Below are positions 12,650 through 25,008 of a stretch of 64,000 nt of DNA, in pieces. The translations under genes were made by a program, and so were the position numbers. Origin of the DNA: Phlebiopsis flavidoalba (lineage: Eukaryota > Basidiomycota > Agaricomycetes > Polyporales > Phanerochaetaceae). The stretch spans positions 686,001 to 750,000 of the forward strand of contig JAOCPU010000007.1 in assembly GCA_035772785.1 (NCBI GenBank), given 5' to 3'. The notes under the pieces are model-generated. The model searched no databases, was not told the origin of the DNA, and saw only the letters and a list, made by a program, of their open reading frames with translations. Numbering within the stretch: the stretch's first letter is position 1; every line of letters begins with the position of its first letter.

Positions 12650-13040
12650 TTATGGATTTTCGAGCAGTCCTTCTCTAGTACGTGTGTCTATGGGTGCGCT
12701 TCTCCTGCTTGTATTGTTCACGAAGACATGTGCTATACCCTCCTACTGCATTCGGCGTCTCCTTACCCTCCTCAAAGACACTGATTTCGTACGTGACGAG
12801 CTGTTTCCCAGCTTGGCAACACGTAGGCCCAGGTCCAGTACAGTAGGGAACGACACTGGCGCAAAAGAAATGGCAGTAGGAGGAGACTACCAAACCAATG
12901 AGTGGTGATGTGGGAGGATCCAGGCCACAGCGTTGTATGAGGTACGTGTTGACGATAGAGTCGAAGAGATGGTAGTAGATTGAGTTGTTGACATGAGAAT
13001 ACTGGTCGTTGTCACTACCTATGATGTGAACGGGGGCCAT
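12650..13040 (-). CDS. 4HBT-superfamily acyl-CoA thioesterase-like protein (5' part unclear)
   Basis: The minus strand encodes the hot-dog-fold signature Asp-Asn-Asp-Gln-Tyr-Ser-His-Val-Asn-Asn-Ser, then Tyr-Tyr-His-Leu-Phe-Asp. The Asp of this loop is the usual catalytic residue of the YbgC/FcbC-type 4-hydroxybenzoyl-CoA thioesterase group. It continues with Leu-Val-Val-Ser-Ser-Tyr-Cys-His-Phe-Phe. After a 1-nt shift near 12890 it reads Val-Leu-Asp-Leu-Gly-Leu-Arg-Val-Ala-Lys-Leu-Gly and Thr-Tyr-Glu-Ile-Ser-Val-Phe-Glu-Glu-Gly, and ends with a TAA at 12650-12652. Length is near the 160-residue norm of the family if one short 5' exon lies at 13,050-13,150. Expected function is hydrolysis of an acyl-CoA; the substrate cannot be inferred. 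It is divergent from the proteasome gene. Confidence 0.75.
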
Positions 13041-13417
13041 ATTACGGGTTGTATCAAACGATGCTTGGTACCGACATTAATGATAAAGGTTTCAACAAGC
13101 TCACCATCGAGTGCGATACGGGAGAAAGAAAAGATAGTCTCCCCTCTTGCGTGCCTTCAGCTTGTCAGACAGCTGTGACATCTGGTTGCCGGTACGAACT
13201 AGGACCGCGGAAATGCAGTGGTGTCACTGTCCCACGCTGTCACGGTGGTTGCGAACCAATACGCGTGGGAAATTGTCCGTATTGGCTAAGCACGATTGAC
13301 TGTCGCGGTGCGTCGCGCGTCTACTGAAGTGACGCGTCCTGTAGCATTGCGCGGTCCTTGAAAATCCTGCAACCTTTCCTTCACCTTCCTACTCCTCTTG
13401 ATCACCTCCCCGCATTT

Positions 13418-14114
13418 ATGGAGAACGCGTTTGCTATCACTGGAAAGGGCTATGTGCTCGTCGCTGCGGACACGACCGCCGCCCACTCTATCGTCAAGGT
13501 CAAGACTGACGTTGACAAGATCAAGGAGCTAAGCCCCACACTTGCTTATGGCTTATTCCGGAGAGCCAGGTATGCCTCCAACCACGCGCCTCGTTGCTTT
13601 CCTCCTGACAGGTACATTACTTAGGTGATACCGTCCAGTTCGCAGAATACGTCGAACGAAACATCCGCTTGTTCCAGATCCAGTAACTCTCTGCCCCTGC
13701 GTCCCCATCAGCTGCCTCATGGGTTCGCAAGACTCTTGCACAGTCGCTACGTAGTCGAAAGCCTTATTCTGTCAACCTCCTGCTTGCTGGATACGACACA
13801 AGTGACTATACACCACACCTGTACTGGATAGACTACCTCGGCACACTGGGCCGAGGTACCGTTCGCCGCTCACGGCTACGCCAGCTACTTTTCTCTGAGT
13901 TTGCTGGATATGGTAAGCAACGTTACTGATCGAACAAAGCATTCGCCCCCTTCTTACGCCTCACAGATATCACGATCCGGAGGCGACGCTGGAGGAGGGT
14001 ATTGCTACTCTTAAGAGATGCATTGCCGAGGTAGCCAAGCGTCTTGTTGTATCTCCCGATCGCTACAAGGTCAAAGTGGTCGACAAGGATGGTGTGCGGG
14101 ATATTGAACTGTAA
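13418..14114 (+). CDS. pre1: 20S proteasome subunit beta-4 (Pre1/PSMB2 type)
   Basis: This is a non-catalytic beta subunit of the 20S proteasome core. The start at 13418 gives Met-Glu-Asn-Ala-Phe-Ala-Ile-Thr-Gly-Lys, with no propeptide, as expected for beta-4. Then follow Val-Leu-Val-Ala-Ala-Asp-Thr-Thr, Asp-Lys-Ile-Lys-Glu-Leu and, after intron 13570-13624, Asp-Thr-Val-Gln-Phe-Ala-Glu-Tyr. Next come Tyr-Trp-Ile-Asp-Tyr-Leu-Gly-Thr-Leu, Ala-Ala-His-Gly-Tyr-Ala-Ser-Tyr-Phe, intron 13913-13966, Thr-Leu-Glu-Glu-Gly and a C-terminus of Val-Val-Asp-Lys-Asp-Gly-Val. Total length of about 200 residues fits. Three or four single-base length errors break the frame: CCCC at 13534-13537 where CCC is expected, GGG at 13848-13850 where GG is expected, and one near each of 13690 and 13967. 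Codons either side are fully conserved, so these look like sequencing indels in an intact gene. Confidence 0.93.
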
Positions 14115-17100
14115 TGATGTTGTTTGGTGCGTTCACGCGTCTTCACAATCAACGCAAATACTCATCACACGATCCAGTACCATATTTTTGTCACCTGTCC
14201 TGAGCTTTGAATGTTTTCAATCACGTCGCACTTCTACATTCGGAATGGGATCGCCTGGTCATTGAGACATGGGTACACATAATTCGCGTCTCGGCCTCAC
14301 CTTGGTAAGTCTCACGGCAGCGACCCTATTCTGCATGTGGCAGCCACATAGAGGGCCATCCCTAGTAAAGTATCACCGTTGTTCGATCTCAAACTGAGCA
14401 CCTGCGAATAAGGGAAGAGTACACTATCACCGTGGAAAACAAGCTCGAATCACGTTTTAGGTACTATTACAAGATGTTACAAACAAATAGCGCATAAGCC
14501 CATCGTACATGTCTAAAGGTCATACAACAGGAAGCTGGTTCGGAAACAGGGGGCCACAGTAGACATGCTATTCGTCATCATGAGGATTGACGGGACCTTT
14601 GGTATGTGGTCTTCAGAACGTGTTAGTATCACTCGTCATGCACAAGCTCCTTCCATTACTGCCTTTGCGGTGTGCAAGACCTTGCGCTGACTTCTTCACC
14701 GAGATTGACCTCGAATAGACCTGCTCAGGCGTAAATTATCTTGCGTCGGTTCGACGACATTAGCTGTCCTGCTCCCGCGATGGCAGGTTCTTGTCCCACG
14801 AGCCAAGTGAGCTGCAATAATCCCTGTCGTGTCGAAGCTCGGAAGACAGTTGCGATTGTCGAGTACGTCCAATGAGGATGATTGAAAGGAAGAGGAGTAA
14901 GACAGATACGCTGAGACCTATGTAGAGCTATAGGCGAGAGTTTTTTTAGTTTTTGGGTCGTAGAGTGTTTAGGTCGCGGGCGTACTGGTACGGCGTTTAG
15001 CTGAGGTTATGATGGGTAGTCAGCGTGACGGCGTTTTATGCCAAGAAAGATGACCAACATTGAGTTGAGAGCGTATAGATTGCGTTTTGAATCGTGACCT
15101 CCCCGGTTAGCTTCTGTGTATAGACTGGCTGATTCACCGGGAAGGGGGGGGTAGAGTCTATGTTCCCAGCTAACAATACCAAGCCATCAGCTGTCGAACT
15201 CGGTTTATACAGCGAAGTGTTCGCATACCGTACCAATACACAGCAGCAAAACGCATTCGCCAGAACCTTGTTTAACTTAGTCAAGGTGGACGTTACCGGT
15301 AAGCAAGGGGTCGCTTTCGTCCTGATAAATATCGCATTCGGTGTGATTGACGGTCTCTGATTTGTTTTTGTAAACGGGGGTGTCAAAAATAAATCTGTAG
15401 GAACCTCCCCCCCCCCCTGCCCACTTCATTCCGTGAATTCGTGGGCAATCAAGGATAACGAAGAATGGTATCAATCGCTCCTGCCTGCCCCCTCTTACTT
15501 CCGCACGTTCTCGAAAAGACTGGATGAATAACACGTCTCCTGAGGACTGAGGAAACGAGCCAGTGTTCTGCAGCCACACGCAGAATTGCTGTATGATCAC
15601 CCGAGGGGGTATCCCCAGGGATCCTCCAAACTGAAGAAGAGCTCTAATTCGCGCATGTTTCGCACGCATACAAACACTTACAGTAGACAGAAGGGGATCT
15701 GTGGTCGGTTCTGGGCGCTGCCAGTCATGCCATCTTGCTTGGGTTTTCGCCGAATGGCTCTTGTGCAAGTTTTCCAGTGGCTGCAGATACCTGAACGGTA
15801 GGTCTTTCAGGCTGACATCGCACGCAAGCAGCTGCATCTGATTGAACAAGATTTGCTATTTGCGAGTTAGTATGGAAGTCTAGCATCTATAAAACACGCA
15901 CACTGAGTGTCATTCACTGCTTTTTTATCGCCCACGGATTGATAGGAGCAAGGGGACTCTGGACAGAACCAGAGTCGATGCAGAGACATTCACCGTTGCT
16001 GATACTATGAATGCTGGATAAAGATTTGAGCCATCGTCCCACTCGACGATACTCGTCGCAAAGATTAGGGGACGGCTATGGGGCTTGATCAGACACTGGT
16101 CGATCGAGCCACATTGGGTAACGGTAACGCGCACCGACGGGTTATCGCTCATACATGCGTGCCGACGGGGTCTCCGATGGAGGGCATGGTCCAGAAGTCT
16201 GGCGACACAAAGGGTCGTCGCTCAGCGGTGATTCACCGCCATATACTACCGTCGGGAAAAAAAAACAAACGGCGCCACAATCGATCGATTGAACTTGGGT
16301 CGCGTTGACGGTGATCTCTCCAAAATGCACCTTTCTACAACAGCGGGATGACGTCGTACAGGGTACTGGTAAGTAGGCCGGGCGTAGTCTAAGTTTGAAT
16401 ACAAGGGGAGGACTTCTAGAATCGAATAAACGGCTTCAGGGAAACTAAGCGGTGAAATGAGAATCAGTAAATTTCGGACGTTCTCCAAGCAACGGACTCA
16501 AGGAAAAGGAATTTTGCTCGTTGACGTTTATTGTTTTTCCACTAACTAGGACTTACATCGTTACCGAGTTGAGTGGACCGGGTGAATGTACTTGGCTAGG
16601 AATGTTACATTGAAAATGGCAACGTTACCACGTTTGAATAATGCAGGACCATTAGTGATATGAAAGACAAAGAACGCCACCGAGATCTACACAGCTATCA
16701 GGAAAACGCGAATAGGAGGCGGGTGCGAACTGTAAGTTGTGACCATAGTATCGACGATAGACGATACCAATGGCCCGAGCCACGCATTGGACTTGTCGTG
16801 AAGCTGCCGATAGTGTTGACGAACGTTGAAGTCGTTTCTCAAAGCCAAGCCGTAATTGGGTAAGGAGGGATCAAGCATGGCTGAGAAAACACTAAGTTTG
16901 TCAGGCTCAGGTCCGGGGATTAAAAAACTATGGCATCGGGATGGACTTACACAGTCCCAATAGTCTGAGAGACTGCTGTTACAACCGTCGACAGATGGTT
17001 TGCAGGATCTCCGGTCTCGACGGTGACGCGATGCTCGAACCTATGCGAAATGACACGAATCCACCAGGGCCCACATGGAGCTAGTATGAGTAGACTTCCA

Positions 17101-19816
17101 GGAGTGATGAGAGGGAGGGAGAACAGAGCTTAGTATACTTCTGTAGCAACTGTCCAGAACGATGTCATCTTTAGGTGAGAGCGTTGAGTGTTCCCAAATG
17201 CAGTCCGCTACCCCGACTTCACCTACTGCCATCAGGGACAGATAGCGGGATCCAAGACCATCGACGTTCATAAGGGTGACGAGCCTGATACTATTAGGCG
17301 GAAGAAATCCAGGAACGCGGGGGGCAGGGCAACGACGCGATAGACAGCACAATGTATAGTGTCTTGTCTTCATGGATTGTGAGGGGCCCCCAATGCTTAT
17401 GGAGCGACGCAATCGCCGACGGCGCATCACGAAACTCTGCAAGCCGAGGTTCCCGAACTGAGATGGGAATGGCATGTAGTGATCAATGAACACGCACCCG
17501 CCATATTAGCGTACGTCGTGTGTCTCCCTTGAGGCGGATGCTGCGCAGATAGCAGAACCGTCAAACCCGAAGGGTCTCCTGATTGGAAATGATGCGCATT
17601 TGCGGAGAGCCACATAAAGTGGAGGAAATCAATGGAACATCCGCTGCCAAAGAGGACATAGAGTGGGACGTTGGCCCTGGCTGGGTCCTGATATCCCCAT
17701 CGTAGGTGGAAGCACCTCGCTAAAGGTAACACCGCATTGTCACCAAAGAGTCGCATTTGACTCACTTCGATAACTCGTACCTGCAAATATTATCAGCAAA
17801 ATCAAGCCAATGAATGACGCCCATCACCATTACCCTTAAGCCCCAGCTTCGGGTAGCAGGTGATTGGCGCATCATACTGCTACCGTGTAGGCTGTTTCGA
17901 CAATACGGCTTCATTGTTACGTTTATGCTAAGTGAACCGCCCTCAAAATAATACCAGATTACACCACATCCTCCCCATCGTCTATTAGTTTCTTTCTGTT
18001 CTTCCGGCAATCCCAAAAAGCTCCCGGATACAAACGTTTCCTCCGCCGCGAACGACGGGTGTCGCGTGCGTCCTTTAATGCCGTTCGTCGCGCGAGTCCT
18101 AGTCACAACACTCAGATAACGGAGAGAACGGCCACGGTGCTTGTCCAGCGTTGCGTGCAGCGAGCAAATAGCTTGAGCTTTGATCTGAAACACTGTCAGG
18201 AATAGATAAAACGTAAGAACGTGTATAGGGCGTTACAGACGTCATATGATCCTTGACCTAGGATAAGTAAGGTTGTCAGAGAGCATGAAGTTTTCAGCGT
18301 AAAGATAGCGGCGTACGAAATCGATGAGCTCGGCAAACTTCTTCGCGAGATCTAGTTCAATAGATGATCAGGAAGACACCAGGTCCCACGACACGCAAAC
18401 GAAGTCAATGTGATACAATACCGTCAGCTCCAGCGGTCCACTCGTCTAAACATGCACTCAGTCCATTTCTTTCTTGGCCTTATTGTCGTACGAGGGTGGC
18501 ATGTGCGTCGAGTAGACGTCTAGATCTGAATAACGAGAAGGCGCTAGCAACCCATGAGTGACGTTGCTGCTTGTCCGGCTCACGTTCATCCAGCCGAGTA
18601 AGAGGGGGGATTGCGAACAGAGGGGTGGTAACCCGAGAACGGGCCCGTAATAACCCGCGGAAGGCGGGGTGCGTGTTCCAAAATCGTCCCTGTAATATCC
18701 AGGTTAATATGCGGGCAATTCGGTTGTATGCCACCAAGGGAATGGGACAAACCTTCACATTATTCGTACTTTTTTGGACGCTTCGTCTCGGGGAATGTCC
18801 TCGTCTGCATCTGATCCAGCATAGTCAGTAGCGATCCAAAGTACGCTTATTCACGCGACGGAGCGAATGAACTGGCCCGAGGGATTTTGTAGTAACTGAG
18901 CCGGGGGCTTTCAGACTATGATTGGACAAAAATATTATCTTGACGAAGGGTCAACTCCCGGGTACGTCTGGATTGCGAGAGTATTCGGGAACTGGCCCCT
19001 GGAGCCTTACTAAGGGCTCCTCAGTGATTTTCTCCAACGAACGGACGAGAGATTGGAAGTCGCCTAGGTGCTGACGATCCAGAACCGAGCGCGGATGAAT
19101 GGCTTTCCCGAAGGTTAAGGTGGTTTTCGTCTAGAAGTTTTGGCTGGGTATATGCGCTCGGTTTACGGACATTACATAATCTAGCGTTCTTAGCATGAGG
19201 CAGAAGAAGAAATAGGACACTGGGCGTAGTATGCAGCATCTTGAGGAGCAAAGAAGGGAGCTGCATTTCTGATTGGAATGCGATGCAGATAGACGACTAG
19301 CAGGACTGCGCAACGATGTGAGTGACGAGGCGAAGAAAGGGACAAGCAGGTGGCCGGTTCGAAACGAGAGTGAGCCGAGTGTTTCGATTTCATCCTTGAA
19401 AAGAGGCTAGTGTTCAGAGGTTTATTGTTTCCAACGATTGAAAGGAGTTCTCCAGAGGCATGCTCGGAGGAGAGGAACGCGGTGGCCAGATCCTGGTTCA
19501 GGGTATGAACATTGACTATCAAACAGCCACCTTGAGACTCGTCTTGGTCTTCGACTCCGGAGAGCTGGTTCTCTAGTTTTTCTGCTGCTTTTGATCCCTG
19601 GTGGTCCCCCTGGAATGAACGGCGGTCTCTATGACCACTAGGAGCGCCGTCCATCTTTGGGGGGGGGGATGTGTGGTTATATGGGAAGCTTTTAGCCGTC
19701 AAGCGCCAGCGCACGCCGCAAACGACGCCACAAAGGGCGCCAAATTGATCATAAGGAGCGCCCGAAGGTCCCATCTCAATCTCGAAGCAGTGGGGCGATC
19801 GCCAAGACGATGTAGG
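14115..19816. other. 5.7 kb without a recognisable gene
   Basis: The stretch between the proteasome gene and recyclin-1 must hold genes by density, but I recognise none. The minus strand has the longest readable patches: 15277-15849 (190 codons, overlapping a C11 run near 15,410) and the chain at 17041-18193 listed separately. A further minus-strand patch lies at 19190-19774. 14,120-15,030 holds only short frames and a T-rich tract near 14,941, and looks intergenic. Confidence 0.3.
17041..18193 (-). CDS. unidentified protein, chain of overlapping open frames
   Basis: Three minus-strand open frames overlap end to end (18193-17762, 17786-17427, 17493-17041), the pattern produced when one gene is broken by 1-nt indels or short introns. 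A probable 3' splice site (TTTGCAG) lies near 17,780. The protein would contain aromatic-rich stretches such as Cys-Gly-Val-Ile-Trp-Tyr-Tyr-Phe and Ile-Asp-His-Tyr-Met-Pro-Phe. No family was recognised. It may equally be chance overlap. Confidence 0.3.
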
Positions 19817-22800
19817 CTAGAGAATACATACTACGTTATATGCAAAAGTAACACACCAGTCCTCCTTGAAAACTCGAAGTTATACAAGTTGTCTTGTCGA
19901 CTACCATTCTCAATCTTCTTTTCTTACACATCTTAACCGGTCTCATGCATATGAAACTTCTCCCTTTTTTTCACGGTACACAATCTTTACCAACAGGGTA
20001 CAAAAAACCCTTCAAGGTGTTGGTAAAATGGCCATACGATCGCTCACCTTCCGGTCTAGTATGGATGCTCTCCGTGTCGGGGCGGGTGACATCGCGTACG
20101 ATCTCGTGCAAGTATCTTTGCGCGGTCCTCGGACCAACGTAGACATGCCTCACGCATCTTGAGTAATAAAGATGAACGCTGCGGGGGGCTATTGACGAAA
20201 CTCTATATGAGGGATGTTTAATGAAGGCATGGGTACGCGATTTTGAAGGTCCGCGAATGCACCATGGAAGCCGGCCGTTCATGCGAAGATTATTTGCCTC
20301 TTGATATTGACTTCTGCCGGATTCATGGCATCCCAGTTGTCTTGGAACGTGTGAGACTGTTCAACTAGGCAAACACGTCGAGATATGATACCAGCGTCAC
20401 TCACTGGCTATAAGACGGATTTCACGATCTCTTATGACTAGACGACCTCTAATACAGAACCCATCCTCTGCTCGTGCTACCTCTTCAAGAGCTGACATAG
20501 TGCCTCTGTAGGCACTTGATAGTCGCCTCTAGGACCTCCCTCTGTCGGTCGCTCTTTCTTTTCAGAAGTGGCATCAGTCGGATGGCGACGAGTGCACTCT
20601 GTACCGATAACATGATCTGCGGCTTCGTCAGGTGCTTTGGTGATAATATGTTCTATCCTGCACACGCAATTTGTGCTCGACGCGCCTGATGTCATTCATG
20701 GTTTCCTGTATCGAACTGATGTCCTGTTAGCTACTTCTCCCCCCCCTCTCCCTTCTTTTTCGCACACGCCAAGCATATATTTTCGCCCCCCTTAGAATGT
20801 AAGTTCATCAATATACCCTACGTGTTTTCTTTGCAGTTGCGCACACAAACACGGCGGACTGACCTGATTCATTTTAGGGTTTCAGTGCACCTCATGTTAA
20901 GGACCCCGCCGCAGCAACAGATCGTCACTCGAGGGTATCCCTCGAAGCGTTTTCTTCCTTCCCTCACCACCGTGTTCAGGGAAAAACAACACGGTGAGGG
21001 GGCTGGGATACATCAGTTTTATCGATATGTGGTGCCTACGATTCCAGAATATTTAGTAGAGACATACGCGGACACTGGTCGTAGGAACTAGGTACCAATT
21101 CTTTGTCGAAATACACCTGGAACCACACTTTGCATTGTATCTCCGATATGCACCAATTCAAAGAATTGCAACAGCGGCGCTACACTGGTCGTTCCTTCAT
21201 GCTCCGCAGGACGGATAGGCCCGCATCTGTTCCAGCTGCTCTTTCAAATCCGGGTCGAATATGACGGTCACCGAGGGCTTGAAGCATAAAGTACAAAGAT
21301 TTCTTCAAGGGTGTCGTGTACCACGATGGCCATATTGGCCGGGATACCCTGCGGAATGTCTCGCAGCGTTTAAGCGACTCACGGTCGGCATGAATGAGTT
21401 CACCAGCGCCGTATCGAGGGATAGAAGAAGCTCGAATTTGTCAAACGAGGCAGAGGAAGAAGGATTGGGGGTTGTGGCGCGCGTAAAGGTTGTTGAAAGG
21501 GGCAGAGGCTTGAGCTCGTGGTGGTTGTAGAACAATGTGGAAGATAAACGGATGCTGAAAGGTCAGCACAAAAAAACCTCGATTTAGGTGGTGAATGATT
21601 CACCTGTGGGGTTTGTGCCCGTTTACTTTCTCCCCTTCTGCCTTAGATGGAGTCTTTTCATCGTACTCATCCTCGTCATCTCCAATGTCAAAACACCATT
21701 GCGCCTTCGCTTCCGAACTGACCATATCCTTCCTTCTTGACAGCCCCTGTACCCCCGCTCGCGGCGCCCCAGCGCTGGCGGATTCAGCATCGGCGATACC
21801 CCTGCACCAGCGGCGTTCCCACCTTGCGTGAGGGCAGCACCGAAGGCTTTACCTACGGCGACCGTTGTACGAGGAACAATGGTTACTGGTAGAAGAAGGA
21901 CATCCGTGAAGGATGCCAATACATTGCGTTTCACTTGAGCGGGGTTATGCGAGCCCAGAAGCGAGCCGTATCTTGCGTCGGTGCAGGAGCCGCGGCATGC
22001 TGCGAGAGCTGGAGAACACTGTCAGAATGAGTAGGGTTTACCCGGACAAAGAAGTGTTACCGTCTTTTCCCATCCACGGCAGACCATGTCGAAAGTTGTG
22101 CTTTAGTATTCAATTTCTTTCGTCTAGATTATTCGTCCATAGTTGGCTTCAAAAACATCCTGTACACACTATCTTCCGCGCCGGATTCGACCTACGATGG
22201 CATCATGGCGTGGTTTGGAAGCTACTCAATGACTGTGTCGACAATGCGCCAGGCTTCGCGTGAATGATGCTGCTCGTCGCTTTCAGAAACGCACCTCATT
22301 CGAGAATCTCGCGCGCATGCCCGCGTGAGTAGTGATGGCGATATACTCGCCTACCTATCAATCTCAATCATTTGCTAAGAGTCAAGGATAACGAGATACA
22401 GAAGGAAGTTACTCACCACCTCGTTTTGCAAAAAAATTTCTAAGTTTCGCTCAGAAAATGTGATTAGTAGAAAATCAACCGATGCTACCGGTGAAGACTC
22501 TAATGCGCGGCCGCCATGTGTTCCAGTGAGTATGGACTAGTATATTTGTGATGAATCGCATTCCCATGGCATCAAAGTCTAGAGCTGGCGTCATCCATTC
22601 CTAAGCTCGGTAATATCCCCTCTGACGCATGTGGCGGGTCACTCACGTGAAATCTGCTCCAATGAGTCCCATTTACTCTGGTGATCGTAGAATATCTCCT
22701 TGTTTTTCTGCCATGCGCGCGCCAACTCCCACTGACCCTCCGCGGGATCCCAGGACAGTCCCAAGACGCTTGCGCTACTTCAGCCATAGCCTTTTCATCA

Positions 22801-23700
22801 CCCTTGCTATCGTTTGCGGTCGAAGGCAGGTCAGCAAAGCTCGCCTCTCGCCGAAGAGGTCCATTGCTGCTCGTAGAGAACGAACGTAGGCTGTCCCATT
22901 TCCGAAGTGGTTTGACCCGGTACGAAAGGAATTGAGAGAGGAGGCGTAGGTGTGGGATTGCTGGCGCAGAGTGGTGGCGGCAGGGGGTTTTTGGGGAGAA
23001 TGCCCCAAGAATCGCATGGGGGAGGGGAAGACAGCGCAGGGATAATGGTTTCAGAAAGCGTATGCGCGCCTGGAATGTAACGGGAGGCGGAAGGTTGTGC
23101 TTGGGGAGGTCTGTCCAGATTGGCCCGTAGCTCGGGCTGTGGGGTGATACTTCGGCACGCCAGCAAAGCCAGAAACGAAATTAATACCATGTGCGTCAGG
23201 TGGCGCATTCACTGTGTGTGAAGTCCGCCAAATTCATCATCAACAGTCCACAGGACTGAGCGTTGGCGGGAGTACTACCGCTGCGCACGGCTCGCATTGC
23301 GTGCCTTGGGTACTGGGACTGCAGAGCATCCGTCCCAAAGAGGTACGGCGGCTAGGTGTAAGCTGGTCGACTCCAAAGGCTTTCCCCCGCTTTCTCCCAG
23401 AACGCACGCTCGTCAGATGCAAGTCGGGCGTCGACGTTGCGGAGCGGACATGTACGAACCGTATGCTGGATGCGGGATGGCAGGGAATGGTCAATGAATG
23501 CCTAGAATGATTATATGGAGGTCAGTTAGGCAGGCGACCGATGAGAAGAGAATGGAGCAGGCGATTTTGAGAAGAAGTGCGATGCACGCTTGGATTGTGT
23601 GGAAGAGTGGAAGGCGAAAACAAGGCTCAAGCGTTCGCGAACTTGTCCATCGTCCTCGCCAGGTTTCTAACTGGTTTTACACAGGGTGTCATCGGGGATA
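19817..23700 (-). CDS. rcy1: recyclin-1 (F-box, Sec10-like exocytosis/recycling protein), frame-broken
   Basis: Recyclin-1 is an F-box protein of the endocytic recycling and exocytosis pathway, related to exocyst Sec10. From the 5' end the minus strand reads a post-F-box segment Asp-Glu-Arg-Ala-Phe-Trp-Glu-Lys near 23,395 and Asp-Asp-Glu-Phe-Gly-Gly with Thr-Val-Asn-Ala-Pro-Pro near 23,215. A Pro-rich linker follows, then Ala-Met-Asp-Leu-Phe-Gly-Glu-Arg near 22,850 and Ala-Glu-Val-Ala-Gln-Ala-Ser-Trp near 22,780. Next are Asp-Ser-Val-Tyr-Arg-Met-Phe near 22,165 and Phe-Thr-Asp-Val-Leu-Leu-Leu-Pro-Val-Thr-Ile-Val near 21,900. Ala-Gly-Tyr-Pro-Gly-Gln-Tyr-Gly-His-Arg lies near 21,345, Val-Glu/Ile-Glu-His-Ile-Ile near 20,655, and Arg-His-Val-Tyr-Val with Glu-Ile-Val-Arg-Asp-Val-Thr-Arg near 20,150. 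The end is Val-Asp-Lys-Thr with a stop near 19,817. Order and spacing match the family along its length. Many frame shifts and introns occur. The exact start was not resolved. Confidence 0.85.
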
Positions 23701-23767
23701 CGGCTCGAGCTTGGTCATTGGCGAACGCTCCAAAAACTATGAATTACTGTCAGTACGGCCCTTATCA

Positions 23768-23855
23768 TGGCACTTGGCGCAGTGGTAGCGCGCCCGCTTT
23801 GCATTCAACTTTGTCGGGCAAGGAAGGGCCGTGGGTTCAATCCCCACAGTGTCCC
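23768..23855 (+). tRNA. tRNA-Ala-like gene, probable anticodon TGC, imperfect
   Basis: The D arm GCGC-AGTGGTA-GCGC, T arm GTGGG-TTCAATC-CCCAC and acceptor with a G3:U70 wobble (the alanine identity pair) support tRNA-Ala. The anticodon region reads CTTTGCA with an apparent intron. The faults are T1 opposite C72, an extra C before the discriminator, and an anticodon stem and variable loop that do not fit standard lengths. Two of the faults would vanish if homopolymers GG and CCC were miscounted. T6 follows at once. It could be a decayed tRNA or an intact one with sequence errors. Confidence 0.55.
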
Positions 23856-23859
23856 AGTA

Positions 23860-23865
23860 TTTTTT
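23860..23865 (+). terminator. RNA polymerase III terminator of the tRNA-Ala-like gene
   Basis: Six T residues start four bases after the tRNA 3' end. Confidence 0.6.
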
Positions 23866-24272
23866 GGGCACCATTCGATCTCCCTTTGTTCTCTGTGCTG
23901 ACCGCGCTCGTTTCTGTATCGATTCACCCGTTCCAAAGTACATGCACGACGTAAACTGTTTACGTGTGCGACCCAGTCTCGTAAGACCTCAAACCAGTCT
24001 AGTCGAAGGCGTCTCCATTCCGCAGACCTTAGTGGGACAAACGCGATAAGGAATCGCGTCAACATGATCGATCGTACCGTCATTAAGGGGCAACACTCGC
24101 GACGAGCGTATAAAGCCTTTCACATGCGGTAGACGTAGCCGGCATTCCATCTACCATGGCCCCCTGTGCAGAGTTCTCCCTTGCGCCTTCAGCACGGTCA
24201 TTGGTTTCGACATCCGTTTATGTCCCCCGCCGCACATAATTTAAACTCCCCTTCGTTTCAATAGGTATCACT

Positions 24273-24702
24273 GTGGCTTCGCGCCCCCTACCCCAAGTGC
24301 CATCTACACAATCACTGGCACACACTCAACAGCTTCGTCTCTCTCCCAGATCACGTCTGCCGTGCGCCCTCACGGGGGGAGCCAATCTCTCCAGGATGCA
24401 GTCCGTGCCCAAGTCACTCTCCGCGTCCGACTCTGGTACGCCAGGAGCTCATCGGCGAGCTGCACGCATCCTTAAATCGCTCCCTTTACCGAGCAACCCC
24501 CGCGGAAGCGAAGACATTTACAAGCAGGACGTCAGTATTGCCTTTGGCTCAGACGATCTGGAGTGGATGAACGGCGGGCCGAGCGGGTGCGGCGGCGGCC
24601 ACAGCCAAGTGCAGGGCTACCGAGGAAGAGAAGGCAAAGTTCAATGAGGGTCGGTGGAGATTGTCGAGACTCTGGTCAATAAAGCCCAGTAACAGCTGCT
24701 GA
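24273..24702 (+). CDS. unidentified small protein
   Basis: An open frame from the ATG at 24273 encodes a Ser/Pro/Arg-rich N-terminus. It is followed by Asp-Val-Ser-Ile-Ala-Phe-Gly-Ser-Asp-Asp-Leu-Glu-Trp-Met near 24,570. There a 1-nt shift leads into an Ala/Glu/Lys-rich segment (Ala-Thr-Glu-Glu-Glu-Lys-Ala-Lys-Phe-Asn) that reads as helical and ends with TGA at 24700-24702. The abrupt frame change inside a charged helical region resembles the indel pattern of neighbouring genes. About 140 residues in total. I do not recognise the family. It lies between the tRNA-Ala-like gene and the 3' end of the large ATPase gene. Confidence 0.4.
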
Positions 24703-25008
24703 TTACAGCTACTTTGATCATAACCACGGAAAATGACAATGAATACCCGCAATGTACCATACAACCTTAATATAGCTCTAAGCTCGCCGAAATTGCGCAC
24801 GGATATCCGTTGGAATGGAAAACATGCGATAAGCTCGCCAGCGTCGTGGAAGTTTACGCACGCCACTCATTACTATGTGCCGATACTAGGTCATAGGGGT
24901 AGTTTGAGGGAGATATCCGGTCCTCCAAATTCCATAGTGTGAGTCCATCTGGGTATAGATACATGGTGAATGTGTAGCTGTAGATCGGTCACTGAATCCC
25001 TCTTGCGA

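Noticed and set aside
13418..14114. Proteasome beta-4 as a pseudogene
   Set aside because: Breaks are single-base length changes at homopolymers, with conserved codons and intact introns. The same pattern occurs in unrelated essential genes, so sequence error is simpler.
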